64,000 nt of DNA from assembly GCF_015840335.1 (NCBI RefSeq), contig NZ_CP060395.1, positions 620,001 to 684,000 of the forward strand. The letters run 5' to 3'. The notes under the pieces were generated by a model. That model saw nothing but the letters and a program-made list of their open reading frames with translations, did not search any database and was not told where the DNA came from. The translations under genes and the position numbers were made by a program. Within the stretch, counting starts at the first letter, position 1; every line of letters starts with the position of its first letter. Below, piece by piece: positions 38,744-47,543 of the stretch. This stretch comes from Synechococcus sp. CBW1108. Its GTDB lineage: Bacteria > Cyanobacteriota > Cyanobacteriia > PCC-6307 > Cyanobiaceae.

Positions 38744-41700
38744 ATGCCATCGGCTAATACCAGTCTCTCCGTCACCGGAAGGGCAGACAGCGCAGACCCA
38801 TCGACTGCCCCCCTGACACCAGAACACCGGCGGTTCCTGGCCGACGCCGCCATCGACGTGGAGCGGATGGAAGGCATCCGCTCCGTCCTGGAGCCGTCGG
38901 ACCTGCCCGAATCGCTGGCCCACCTGAGGAAGGACGCGGATAAAGGCGCGATCCTGTTCTCCTGGACCACCGTCACCGGTGACGTTCTACCTCAGCTCCG
39001 GCTGGACAAACCGCCCACCGGCCAGGACGGCAAAAAGAAGGGCTACAGGTTCCCGAAGGACTCGACGATGGTTCTGTCGGTGCCGCCCGGGTGCCGGGAC
39101 CTGGTCATGGACGCTGGCGCGCCCCTGTTGATCGTAGAAGGAACGAAGCAGCACCTGGCCGCAGCATCGGCACTGGCCGGGGCGGAAGGGGCCGACCGCT
39201 ACGCAGTGGTGGGGATCAGCGGCTGCAGGGGCTGGTTGAAGGACGGGCGGCCGATTCCCTGCCTTCATGAGATCCCGCTGGCCGGGCGAAAGGTCTTCAT
39301 CGCCTTCGACGCTGACGTGACGACGAACCGAGAAGTTCACGACGCCGCCACCCAGCTAGCCGAAACACTGACCACGGAGTTCCTGGTGCGCCAGGTGCTG
39401 TTCATCCTGTCGGGCCGCAGCGGGAAGGACGGCCTGGACGACATCTTGGGTGGCCATCCGGCTGAAAATCGGCAGCAAATCATGCTGCGGCTGATCCAGA
39501 AGGCGACTCCGGATCGCATCCCCGGGAGGGCTCCGGCATGGCCGAAGGCGCGGACAGCCCAGGGGTTCTTCAACCGTGAAGAGCGCTTCCTGCCGGTGAC
39601 GATGTGGAACTACCTCGTCGACCAGCAGCCGATGGCGATCACCCGGGAAAGGAGCACTGAAAAGGCCATGAAGGGGGCCGTCGTCGTCTACGAAGCGGGC
39701 GTCTACCGGAACGGCGAATCGCGGCTCTTCCAGCTGTCGATCTGTCGGGCGCTGGGAGAAGAGATCGCCCTGGGCTACATCGATCTTGTTACAGAAATCG
39801 CCCTGAACGAACTGACCGCCGCGGGGCGCGTGATCCCGGAGCGGATGGATCTATTGCTGGTGAACTGCCGCAATGGGCTGGTCGACGTGATGACCGGCGA
39901 ACTGCTGCCCCACGACCCGGACATCCTGACCCTGTTCCAGGTACCGGTGTCGTACGACCCGAAAGCAACCTGCCCGAAGTACGAAGCCTGGCTGGAAGAA
40001 CGGCTGCCGGGCCAGATGGCCGCCCTGGAAGACGTGTCCTGCCAGGTGCTGGACAGGACCAGGACGCCGCAACGGTTCATCTTCCTGTACGGCCCGCCGC
40101 GCTCCGGGAAGTCGACGTACCAGCGGATCGCGATCGCGTTGGTAGGTAAGGAGAACACCAGTTCGGTCACACTTCACCAGCTGTCGGACGACCGCTTCGC
40201 CAGCGCGAACCTCTACGGGAAGGTTCTGAACGTGGCGGCAGACCTGTCGTCCAGGGACGTGAGGGATCTGTCGAACCTGAAGATGCTGACCGGTGAAGAC
40301 CAGCTGACCGCAAACCGGAAGTACGGGGTTCAGTTCAACTTCACCAACCAGGCCCTGATGGTGTTCAGCGCGAATGACGTCCCCGCGGTGAACGACCCGA
40401 CAGGGGCGTACCAGGAACGGGCGATGCCGTTCCATTTCTCCAGCCAGTTCCTGGGGAAGGAAGACCCACGAATTGAAGCCGCGATCATGGAGGAGCTACC
40501 CGGCATCCTGAACCGCTTTATACGGGCACTGCGGGCCCATCGGGAGCGGGGCGGCTACATCGGCACCGACGACGTCACTAGGGCCAACTTCAGCCGGCAG
40601 TCCAACAGGGCGAAAGAGTACCTGGACGAGATGACAAGGCCAGTCGAACGACCCGAAGGGACTCCCAGGGCGATCGTGTGGACCAGCTGGCAGTCCTGGG
40701 CCCAAGACAACGGCTACAACCCCGGCGGCAGGAACGGGTTCTTTGAAAAGGTCCGTAGCTGCGGGGTCGATGAATTCACTCCGAAAGGGGGGTCGAAGTC
40801 CTTCGCTTTGAAGGTCATTGACCCGGAAACCCAAGACGACGAAGGCGGCGACGACCGTGTCGGTGGTTTTGGGGGCGGTGCTGGCGACGACAACGGAAAA
40901 ACTGTCGACGGGTCAGATCCCAGTGGCGGCATAGGTTCTGGGCCTGCGGGGGGGGCACAGTCGGCAGTTTTGGGGCCAGTCGGCGATTTTTCCCTAACCC
41001 CCTCTGAGGGACATATCTCACCGACAGAGGTTGAAATATTCCCTAAGCCAGGGTGCGAAAAAACTGCCGACCCCCCTGAAAACTGCCGACCAGCGTCTTC
41101 GACAGAAGCCCCGAACCCCCTCTCCGACAAGGAAGTCGCCCGGTCGGCGGTTCCCAGCCCAGAACTACCGACTACCGCCACTCCGTCGGCAATTTTGGGA
41201 TCTGAGGTACCGATGGTCTTTGACCTGGAAACCCGCAGCGCCAACCAGCGGTTTGCCCCGGGAGTGACGGGCTTCGTGCGACTGATCGGCCATACCAGCC
41301 CAGATGGCATCGTTACATCCACAGACCCCGAAGTGGTGCTGGGCCATGGCGGCGTCCTGGTGGCCCATAACGGCTTCGGCTTCGACTTCCTGGTGCTGGC
41401 CCGTCATCACGGCTTCGACCTGCTCCAGGCAGGGGAACAGGGACAGCTGATCGACACCATGGTCCTGGCGGCCCTGGCCCTGCCCCCCGTCGGCGGTGAC
41501 GGCGAGAAAGCCATGAAGAACTGGTCCTTGGATCGCTTGGGAGAACAGCTGCTGGGCCAGCCGAAATCCGACAACGTCGTGCGACTAGGCGAACAGCACG
41601 GCGGCATTGATCAGATACCGGTCGACGATCCTGCCTACATCGACTACTGCCGCCAGGACGTCGCTATCGCCCAGGGCCTGTTCGAGCGTTTCGCACCCGG

Positions 41701-42946
41701 CGGCCGGCTCACCCCTTACCAGCAGCGAGAGATGCGGCTGATGGCCCGCCTAGCCGCAAGCATCACCCTGAACGGCTTCCGGGTTGACGTGGATCTGCTC
41801 CACCAGCGCATCGCCGAGGGCCAGCGCGCTAAGGACGAATGCTTGCACTGGCTGGTGGAGACCTACGACCTGCCCACCACTACCGCCGACGGGAAACGGG
41901 CGAAGAACCCCGCCGCCACGCAGGCCGGGAAAGACGCCATCTGCCGCGCCTTCGCCGACATGGGCGTGACCCTGCCTCTCACAGATAAGGGCAATGTCAG
42001 CACGTCCAACGAAACCATGAAGGAGCTAATCGAATCGGCCGGCAGCAGCCCGGAGGTTATACGACTGGCTGAAGCAATCCAGCGCCTGAACGGCATTCGC
42101 ACTGTGTACCAGATGGTCCTGAACCACCTTCAGGGCGATCGGATCCACCCGGAGTTGTTCGCCTGCCAGCTGAACGGTCGCTTCAGCGTGCGCCCCGGCA
42201 TGACCAACCTAGGTAAGCGTGGCGGGAAGGTCGCCGAACGGGCCATCTTCCTGCCTGATTCCGACGACCACGTGCTGATCGCCTGCGACCTGTCGCAGAT
42301 CGACGCCCGGGCCGTGGCGGTCCACTCCCAGGACCCGGCCTATATGGCGCTGTTCGACATCGACCCCGCCACCGGCCTGCCCCGCGACATCCACACCGAA
42401 GTGGCCAAAGCCATCTGGGGCGATCCCGCCCGCCGCAGCGACGCGAAGCCGATCAACCACGGGATCAACTACGGCATGGCGGCCAGCACCCTGGCCAAGG
42501 TCACCGGTCAGAGCGAATTAGAAGCCGTCCGCACGCTCGGAACCTTCTTTCGCCGCTTCCCCCGCCTGCGCGAATGGCAGGAGACGGTCCGTAAGAAGGG
42601 CGAACAGGGGGTACCCCTGGACAACGGCTTCGGCCGCATGATGCGCGTGAACCCGGAGCGGGCCTACACCCAGGCCCCGGCTCTGGTGGGCTGCGGCTGC
42701 GCCCGTGATCTGATGGTCGAAGGGATCCTGCGACTGCCGGTGGAGATCGTTCCCATGCTGCGCATGTTCATCCATGACGAATTGGTTTTCAGCGTGCCGA
42801 AGTCCGACGCCCCAGAAATCGAAGCCGCGATCCTGAAGGCTCTGCAGTTTGACTGGGCTCCCCACGAAGGAATGCGGCCGATCAGGGTCCTGGCTGAACT
42901 TGGCGCACGTGGAAACAACTGGGCCGAGGTTTATGCGAAGGACTAA
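38744..42946 (+). CDS. Giant replication fusion: TOPRIM-like primase region, SF3/D5-type helicase, 3'-5' exonuclease and family-A DNA polymerase
   Basis: One 1,400-codon frame without interruption. Residues 1-270: DUF3854/TOPRIM-like region with LLIVEGTKQHLAA (about 127) and FIAFDADVTTN (about 185). Residues about 290-620: D5/P4-type helicase with Walker A GPPRSGKST (450-458), NVAADLSSRD and LMVFSANDVP. Residues about 680-820: low-complexity Gly/Asp/Pro/Ser linker. Then the exonuclease: FDLETRS (Asp827, Glu829), AHNGFGFDF (about 873) and YIDYCRQD. Then Pol A: motif A CDLSQID (Asp1182), motif B with KPINHGINYG, motif C HDE (1344-1346). All catalytic residues look intact. Probably replicates a mobile element. 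Confidence 0.88.
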   Translation: MPSANTSLSVTGRADSADPSTAPLTPEHRRFLADAAIDVERMEGIRSVLEPSDLPESLAHLRKDADKGAILFSWTTVTGDVLPQLRLDKPPTGQDGKKKGYRFPKDSTMVLSVPPGCRDLVMDAGAPLLIVEGTKQHLAAASALAGAEGADRYAVVGISGCRGWLKDGRPIPCLHEIPLAGRKVFIAFDADVTTNREVHDAATQLAETLTTEFLVRQVLFILSGRSGKDGLDDILGGHPAENRQQIMLRLIQKATPDRIPGRAPAWPKARTAQGFFNREERFLPVTMWNYLVDQQPMAITRERSTEKAMKGAVVVYEAGVYRNGESRLFQLSICRALGEEIALGYIDLVTEIALNELTAAGRVIPERMDLLLVNCRNGLVDVMTGELLPHDPDILTLFQVPVSYDPKATCPKYEAWLEERLPGQMAALEDVSCQVLDRTRTPQRFIFLYGPPRSGKSTYQRIAIALVGKENTSSVTLHQLSDDRFASANLYGKVLNVAADLSSRDVRDLSNLKMLTGEDQLTANRKYGVQFNFTNQALMVFSANDVPAVNDPTGAYQERAMPFHFSSQFLGKEDPRIEAAIMEELPGILNRFIRALRAHRERGGYIGTDDVTRANFSRQSNRAKEYLDEMTRPVERPEGTPRAIVWTSWQSWAQDNGYNPGGRNGFFEKVRSCGVDEFTPKGGSKSFALKVIDPETQDDEGGDDRVGGFGGGAGDDNGKTVDGSDPSGGIGSGPAGGAQSAVLGPVGDFSLTPSEGHISPTEVEIFPKPGCEKTADPPENCRPASSTEAPNPLSDKEVARSAVPSPELPTTATPSAILGSEVPMVFDLETRSANQRFAPGVTGFVRLIGHTSPDGIVTSTDPEVVLGHGGVLVAHNGFGFDFLVLARHHGFDLLQAGEQGQLIDTMVLAALALPPVGGDGEKAMKNWSLDRLGEQLLGQPKSDNVVRLGEQHGGIDQIPVDDPAYIDYCRQDVAIAQGLFERFAPGGRLTPYQQREMRLMARLAASITLNGFRVDVDLLHQRIAEGQRAKDECLHWLVETYDLPTTTADGKRAKNPAATQAGKDAICRAFADMGVTLPLTDKGNVSTSNETMKELIESAGSSPEVIRLAEAIQRLNGIRTVYQMVLNHLQGDRIHPELFACQLNGRFSVRPGMTNLGKRGGKVAERAIFLPDSDDHVLIACDLSQIDARAVAVHSQDPAYMALFDIDPATGLPRDIHTEVAKAIWGDPARRSDAKPINHGINYGMAASTLAKVTGQSELEAVRTLGTFFRRFPRLREWQETVRKKGEQGVPLDNGFGRMMRVNPERAYTQAPALVGCGCARDLMVEGILRLPVEIVPMLRMFIHDELVFSVPKSDAPEIEAAILKALQFDWAPHEGMRPIRVLAELGARGNNWAEVYAKD

Positions 42947-43321
42947 AATCGCAACCAGCTCTGACGGAGAAACTTACCGTTAATACTTGAACTGGCACTA
43001 ATTAATAAGGGACCCGCTCCTACGACTCAAACGCAATGTGTGTCAAGCCTGCGCCGCGAAACGCCGGAAGTAATGCAGGCTCCCACCCATCAACCCAACC
43101 CGCACGCACGCTGCCATGAGGGTTTGAGTTGATTCGTCTCGAGCAACAGACCCGTCCGGCTGCCGTTGATCCTCAGCTTTCGTCCTATTGACACCTGGAG
43201 CGGTCGGTACAGATATCCCCTGCCAGGGCCCCTCCAAATGTGGTTGTAGCAGCCGTGAATCTTAGGTCAGCAAGAAGAACGCCCGACCGCAGCAGAGCAA
43301 CGAACGGATCCCACGAGCCTC

Positions 43322-43347
43322 GCCCCACGTCGAGACGTGATCGGGGC
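43322..43347. repeat. Nested palindrome (CACGTC GA GACGTG inside GCCCC/GGGGC)
   Basis: CACGTCGAGACGTG is an inner inverted repeat, enclosed by GCCCC on the left and GGGGC on the right with a small bulge. The hairpin is followed by AAAA on the plus strand. It may be a terminator or a replication or binding structure. Confidence 0.45.
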
Positions 43348-43354
43348 AAAACCC

Positions 43355-43389
43355 ATGCACCAGAATGGATCTGGCGATTAGAGGTGCAT
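43355..43389. repeat. Inverted repeat ATGCACC/GGTGCAT
   Basis: A 7-bp inverted repeat encloses a second possible stem CCAGA/TCTGG. It lies 7 bp after the nested palindrome. Confidence 0.4.
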
Positions 43390-43437
43390 TCTCGTGATCG
43401 CCTGAATTAGGCCCCTACCCCTGAAAACACGGCCGAC

Positions 43438-44214
43438 TCAGCGCTTCAGGGCCAGGGCGTAGTGGGGCGCAACGCTATTGACACCCAGCTTTCTGCGCTG
43501 CTGGCCGTCATCCAGCTGCACTACCAGCCCATCGGTGGGCAACTCGCTCCACAGTTGGCCCTGCAGCCATAAGCGGTGGTGGCGTGCCAGCTGTGGGGCG
43601 CCACAAAGCAGGTATGGGGGGATGGGCAGACCCCAGCGCTCCAGCGCCAACAGCTGGATGGCGTGATCGGCCGCACTCTGCATCACCTCAAATGCAGCGA
43701 ACACCAGGCCCTTACCGCTGGGCACCTTGCGGCGCAGGGCCGCAGCGGGTGTGCTCTGGCGTCCATCGAGGCCGTACAGCTCACCGCGGATCTGCACACT
43801 TATCGGTGCGCCGAGCCTGGGCGGCACGGTTTCAACCAGGGGCAACAGGTGCATCGCGTCCGCGCCGCTGCGTGTCCACGCGGCCGTGAGGAGGCCCTGG
43901 CGGTACTCCAGAGCAATGGCGCACCCGTCGAGCTTGGGGGTCACCGAGAAGCGGCCAGCAGCGGCCGCACCAAGACCCGCCAGCCAGTCGCTCAATTCCT
44001 GTTTGTCGAGGCTCAACAGCTTGCTGCCCCCGCCGGGAGTAAGCAGCTCTGGTGCAGAGGGGTCGAGCTGCTGCAGCTCTGCCACCAGCCCATCAAATTC
44101 AACGTCGCTGAGGTACGCCTGGCCCGCCCGGTAGGCGGCATCAGCAGTGCGTATGGCACTGCGGAGGCGGAGGTGCCCCTGGGCCCTGGAGCAGCCAAGA
44201 ACTTCAGCCTGCAT
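43438..44214 (-). CDS. Minimal NAD+-dependent DNA ligase (Ia plus adenylation domain only)
   Basis: The 258-residue product contains the NMN-binding Ia region (AYRAGQAYLSDVEFDGLVAEL...LLTPGGGSKLLSL) and the nucleotidyltransferase core: motif I KLDG (Lys94), motif III RGE (143-145), motif IV TDGLVV (Asp228) and a motif V-like ALALKR end. It stops there: the OB fold, zinc finger, HhH and BRCT domains of a full LigA (about 670 residues) are absent. It may seal nicks for the neighbouring replication fusion. ATG 44214 overlaps the HTH gene by 11 bp. Confidence 0.8.
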   Translation of the reverse strand: MQAEVLGCSRAQGHLRLRSAIRTADAAYRAGQAYLSDVEFDGLVAELQQLDPSAPELLTPGGGSKLLSLDKQELSDWLAGLGAAAAGRFSVTPKLDGCAIALEYRQGLLTAAWTRSGADAMHLLPLVETVPPRLGAPISVQIRGELYGLDGRQSTPAAALRRKVPSGKGLVFAAFEVMQSAADHAIQLLALERWGLPIPPYLLCGAPQLARHHRLWLQGQLWSELPTDGLVVQLDDGQQRRKLGVNSVAPHYALALKR

Positions 44215-44566
44215 TGCCCAACTCCTCAACAGCCATTTGGGCTACCCCCACCAGCACTGACCACTGCAGAGGGCTCCATGGCGGTGGCCCCCAGCAGTCA
44301 ACATCGAGGTAGCGGTTACAGCTAGATGCCACATCACCCCACCAGTCCAGAGCAGGAGCAACGCTTGGCACCGGGGTGGCGCTGTTGACCTGCCTCCTCA
44401 GCAATCGCCTCACCGTGTCCGCCAGTCCGTCGAGTTCAAGGCAGCGTGCACCGGATGGGCTGGTGCGCTCGAACTCACTCAATGATCCGCTCTTGAGCAG
44501 CCTGTAGATCGTGCTGCGGCTCCGAAAGCCAAGCGCTATCGATGCTTCTGTGATGCTCACTTCCAT
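44204..44566 (-). CDS. Small HTH DNA-binding protein
   Basis: The 120-residue product begins MEVSITEASIALGFRSRSTIYRLLKSGSL, a helix-turn-helix of the excisionase/MerR-like type. A Trp-rich C-terminal half (LDWWGDVASSC...WGPPPWSPLQW) is not recognised. It overlaps the ligase gene and probably regulates, or is an accessory factor of, the same element. Confidence 0.6.
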   Translation of the reverse strand: MEVSITEASIALGFRSRSTIYRLLKSGSLSEFERTSPSGARCLELDGLADTVRRLLRRQVNSATPVPSVAPALDWWGDVASSCNRYLDVDCWGPPPWSPLQWSVLVGVAQMAVEELGNAG

Positions 44567-44828
44567 TGGGGGCTCCTGATAAGCGATGAGGGGGGCTCCT
44601 GGCCCAGGGGAGGCAGGTAGGAATTGCTATAGCCACATTAGCCGATTTGAGTCGACGTCCCAAAACATCTGCCCTGTGCCTGGCCTGCCGGTGCGGTTCT
44701 AATTACCTCGCATGCTATATACCCAGGAAGGACCCATTAAGCAAATAAGACATAATTAACTGACACGATTGAGGGCAATCCAGCTAGAACAACCTCTATG
44801 GCTGCAGCCTGTCTCGAAGCAGTACTTA

Positions 44829-46586
44829 GGGCTTGCTGAATTTCATTCGCGGGTTTTTCGTCCGCGCCAAGGGCCGCGATCTCAGCCTGCAGCGCCAAGC
44901 GCTGGTGACCTCAATTTTACTCCTAGAAGCCGACTAAGCAGCCCACAGAAGCGCTGGACGGCGCCAGGAGGCGAGCAAATAGAGCATCAGGATGTACACA
45001 GAGACAAGAATAGAGAATAAGAGGCGCAGTAGCCTGAGAACCTTCTCGGCATTCATCACAAAGAACGCCATCGTGATCACCGTTCTTGATGTTTCAATCA
45101 GCTTGGTCATGATCCGATCCAGTCCATATTTCCGTTTGCTCGTTCCGATTCTTCCTTCGATCACGGAACGCTTTCTCAAGTCTGATTTAAAAAGCTCTTG
45201 TTGCTCTGCTGTCTGCACCTCGGCCTCTACCTGCTTCTTGCGTGGACGGCCACTGAGCCTGATGTTATTTTCTGCGCAGAACTTCTTGTTGCCTAATGTC
45301 ATATAGATTGAATCGGCACAGATTCGTGCTGGATAGTACCCTCGCTCTTCCTTGTATTGCTTGGCACGTGTGATCAGGTCGTTGGCTTCATTGTAGTTGT
45401 CCCAGCTGATTCGATCCACATCTACAAAACCATTATCATCTGATATTGAGATCTTCGCACCGAACTCTGTTCGCCTTCCTGCCTTGCCCCTCACGATCGG
45501 CCGCACGTGTGGTTTTGACAAATTGACAATTCGATCGTCGATGCGCCGGCTATCAGCGTCATACATCTCCTGCTGCTGCCGGTACAGTTCACTGGTGATC
45601 AGCAGCTTGCGGTAGAGCTGGGTTCCAAGCTCCAAAAGCATTGCACCGCAATGGATCATCTGATCAATTGCTCTGAGGTTTCTCCGGATCTCGTTGAGCT
45701 GAAAGCGCTTGACCTCCCGGATCTCTGCGCATTTGGGCCTTTTCTTCTTGATGATGGCCAGAAACCGATTCCGAGCTTTATCCCGGTTGCAGCGGGGTTT
45801 GCGATTGATCTTTCCCTGCAACTGCTTGAACAGTTCGTCGATGATCTTCTCAGTCGCCTCTCTCGCTTCGTTCAGCAACCTCAGATCTACTGGGTAGGGA
45901 ATGTCATCAGGCACGCAGGTTGCATCGAGAATCAGAGTACCCCAGTTACATTCAGGATCCAACGTTGCAGGCTTCACCCCTAGCGCTTCGTCGATGGCAG
46001 CAAGCTGTTGCTCCTCTTCTTGTTCGCTATCATCCTCCTCCGCCGAAACCAGCATCTCTTTAATCATCGCAATGCCATTGGCCTTGGTCATGTCATTGCA
46101 GATCTTGACCAGATCAGGGCCAATGCGCTTACGAAAATGCACCATCATCGATGGATCAAACGGTGGCATTGCCTGGTACGCACTCAAGCCAATGAAAAAT
46201 TGTAGATACGGTGATTCCGTGATCAGCTGAACCGTTTCGCGGTCTGTCACTCCCAGGCGTTGCTGGATGTAGAGCGCACCGAACGCCATCTGAAACGGCT
46301 TGGCCGGTGCTCCTGTCTTGGCACTGAATTGGGGTGCATACTGGCCTTCCAGCGGCATCCATGGAATCAGGTTACGAAGCAGAACCCAGCGATTATTGGC
46401 ATCCAGCTTGCCGCCGAAGGGCGTGTAAAACTCCTCGATCGATAGCTGACCTGCGTGCTGAAAAACGTACATTGGCGTGTCAGCAGATTGTTCTAAGCCA
46501 GGAATGGCTACATTTGGCTCATTTTAACGTGAGACCACCCCTGGAATCAACTGCAGCGCAATGGATATTGGTTCCTCAGCAAGCCC
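44829..46586 (-). mobile_element. Insertion sequence, copy 2 (1,758 bp)
   Basis: Same terminal repeats (GGGCTTGCTGA/TCAGCAAGCCC), transposase and orientation as 17103-18859. The flanking hexamers differ (TACTTA left, TAGGTA right), so there is no target duplication. The flanks are probably no longer the original pair, as after recombination or deletion. The right end truncates a phage-like gene. Confidence 0.92.
44934..46472 (-). CDS. DDE transposase, copy 2
   Basis: The 512-residue transposase is intact and differs from copy 1 at about nine positions (for example LDANNRWVLL for LDPNNRWLLL, ITRAKQY for IARTKQY). Domains and catalytic candidates are as described for copy 1. Confidence 0.9.
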   Translation of the reverse strand: MYVFQHAGQLSIEEFYTPFGGKLDANNRWVLLRNLIPWMPLEGQYAPQFSAKTGAPAKPFQMAFGALYIQQRLGVTDRETVQLITESPYLQFFIGLSAYQAMPPFDPSMMVHFRKRIGPDLVKICNDMTKANGIAMIKEMLVSAEEDDSEQEEEQQLAAIDEALGVKPATLDPECNWGTLILDATCVPDDIPYPVDLRLLNEAREATEKIIDELFKQLQGKINRKPRCNRDKARNRFLAIIKKKRPKCAEIREVKRFQLNEIRRNLRAIDQMIHCGAMLLELGTQLYRKLLITSELYRQQQEMYDADSRRIDDRIVNLSKPHVRPIVRGKAGRRTEFGAKISISDDNGFVDVDRISWDNYNEANDLITRAKQYKEERGYYPARICADSIYMTLGNKKFCAENNIRLSGRPRKKQVEAEVQTAEQQELFKSDLRKRSVIEGRIGTSKRKYGLDRIMTKLIETSRTVITMAFFVMNAEKVLRLLRLLFSILVSVYILMLYLLASWRRPALLWAA

Positions 46587-47474
46587 TAGGTAGAGCTCGG
46601 CGGTGCTCAGCGTCTGCAGATTGGGAACAGCGCTGTGGTCATGGCCCGCCTCAGCAACCGTGCCTGCATACAAGCCACTGCGCTGCTGGAAAAGGAAGCT
46701 GAACACCGGGTGACGGCGCAGCTCCTCCATGTAATCGCCATCGGAGAGGGCGACCCCATCGGCAGTGAGGGGTTGGCCCTTGCCATCGACGGGAAGCAGC
46801 CGCTCGCGGCCGTCCACATCCTCTAGCTGGAAGTGACCACCGCACAGCGTCACGAAGGTGTCAAAGAACGTCCCCCGCTCGTCGCCGCCGACGCGGCCCT
46901 CGGCTTCTGAGAAAAGTCGCTCCAGCAAGCGCTCCTTGCGCAGGTTCTGCACTTGGGAGCGGGCCTCATCCCGTTCCTTTTCAACGCTGCGCACTCGTCG
47001 GATGTTGGCCTCATTGAGCTGGCGTTCGCGGTCGCCCACCTGACGCTCAAATTCCTCGCGCTTGCGCTCGGCGTCCTGCAGGCGGGCGTATTCATCGGGG
47101 TTGATCTCCGAAAAACGGGACAGCTGGGCACGGGCCTTGCGCAGCTCTTTTTCGAGCTGGTTGCTGCGGCGTCGTTCAGCCCGCAGCGGCTCAGCATTGC
47201 TGGTGGTGGCACCAGGAGCGTCGTCGTTGTCGCTGCTGCCGCTGACACCTGGGTCCTGGGGAGGGGCAGTGTCAAAGCTGTCGTCACCGGTGCCGACGTC
47301 GTGGCCGCTGGCCTCATCGTCGGCCTCGTCGAGGGGGTCAAGTTCAGCAGCTAGTGGAGCCAGGGAGGCAGCAGGGCCCTGGTTGGGTTGCTGCTGCTGC
47401 TGCCGGTAGGTCTGCCAAGGCACGGCGGGAGCAGGGGACTGAGAAGCAGGGGTTGAAAAGAAGGAGAAGGACAT
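46587..47474 (-). pseudogene. Phage scaffold-like coiled-coil protein, 3' end cut by IS
   Basis: About 295 codons survive. The N-terminal part is Gln/Pro/Ala- then Asp-rich (residues about 10-90). A long charged coiled coil follows (NQLEKELRKARAQLSRF to KERLLERLFSEAEG, about 105-205). The last part (GTFFDTFVTLCGGHFQLED...LPVDGKGQPLTADG) resembles the ends of phage head scaffold/assembly proteins. The frame runs into the IS at 46586 and loses its own terminus. Assignment is from layout and the portal-like neighbour. Confidence 0.55.
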
Positions 47475-47543
47475 CACCCATCACGGCTGTGGTGTTGCGG
47501 GCGCCCCGTCCGGGCTGCGCTCGCATCTGCTGTTGCCAGCTCT

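Larger units (their letters stand above)
42947..43437. other. Non-coding gap between convergent replication genes, with hairpins
   Basis: No gene is supported in these 491 bp between the polymerase fusion and the ligase. It holds a strong palindrome (43322-43347) and an inverted repeat (43355-43389), given separately. It could contain terminators for both sides or an element origin. Confidence 0.4.
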
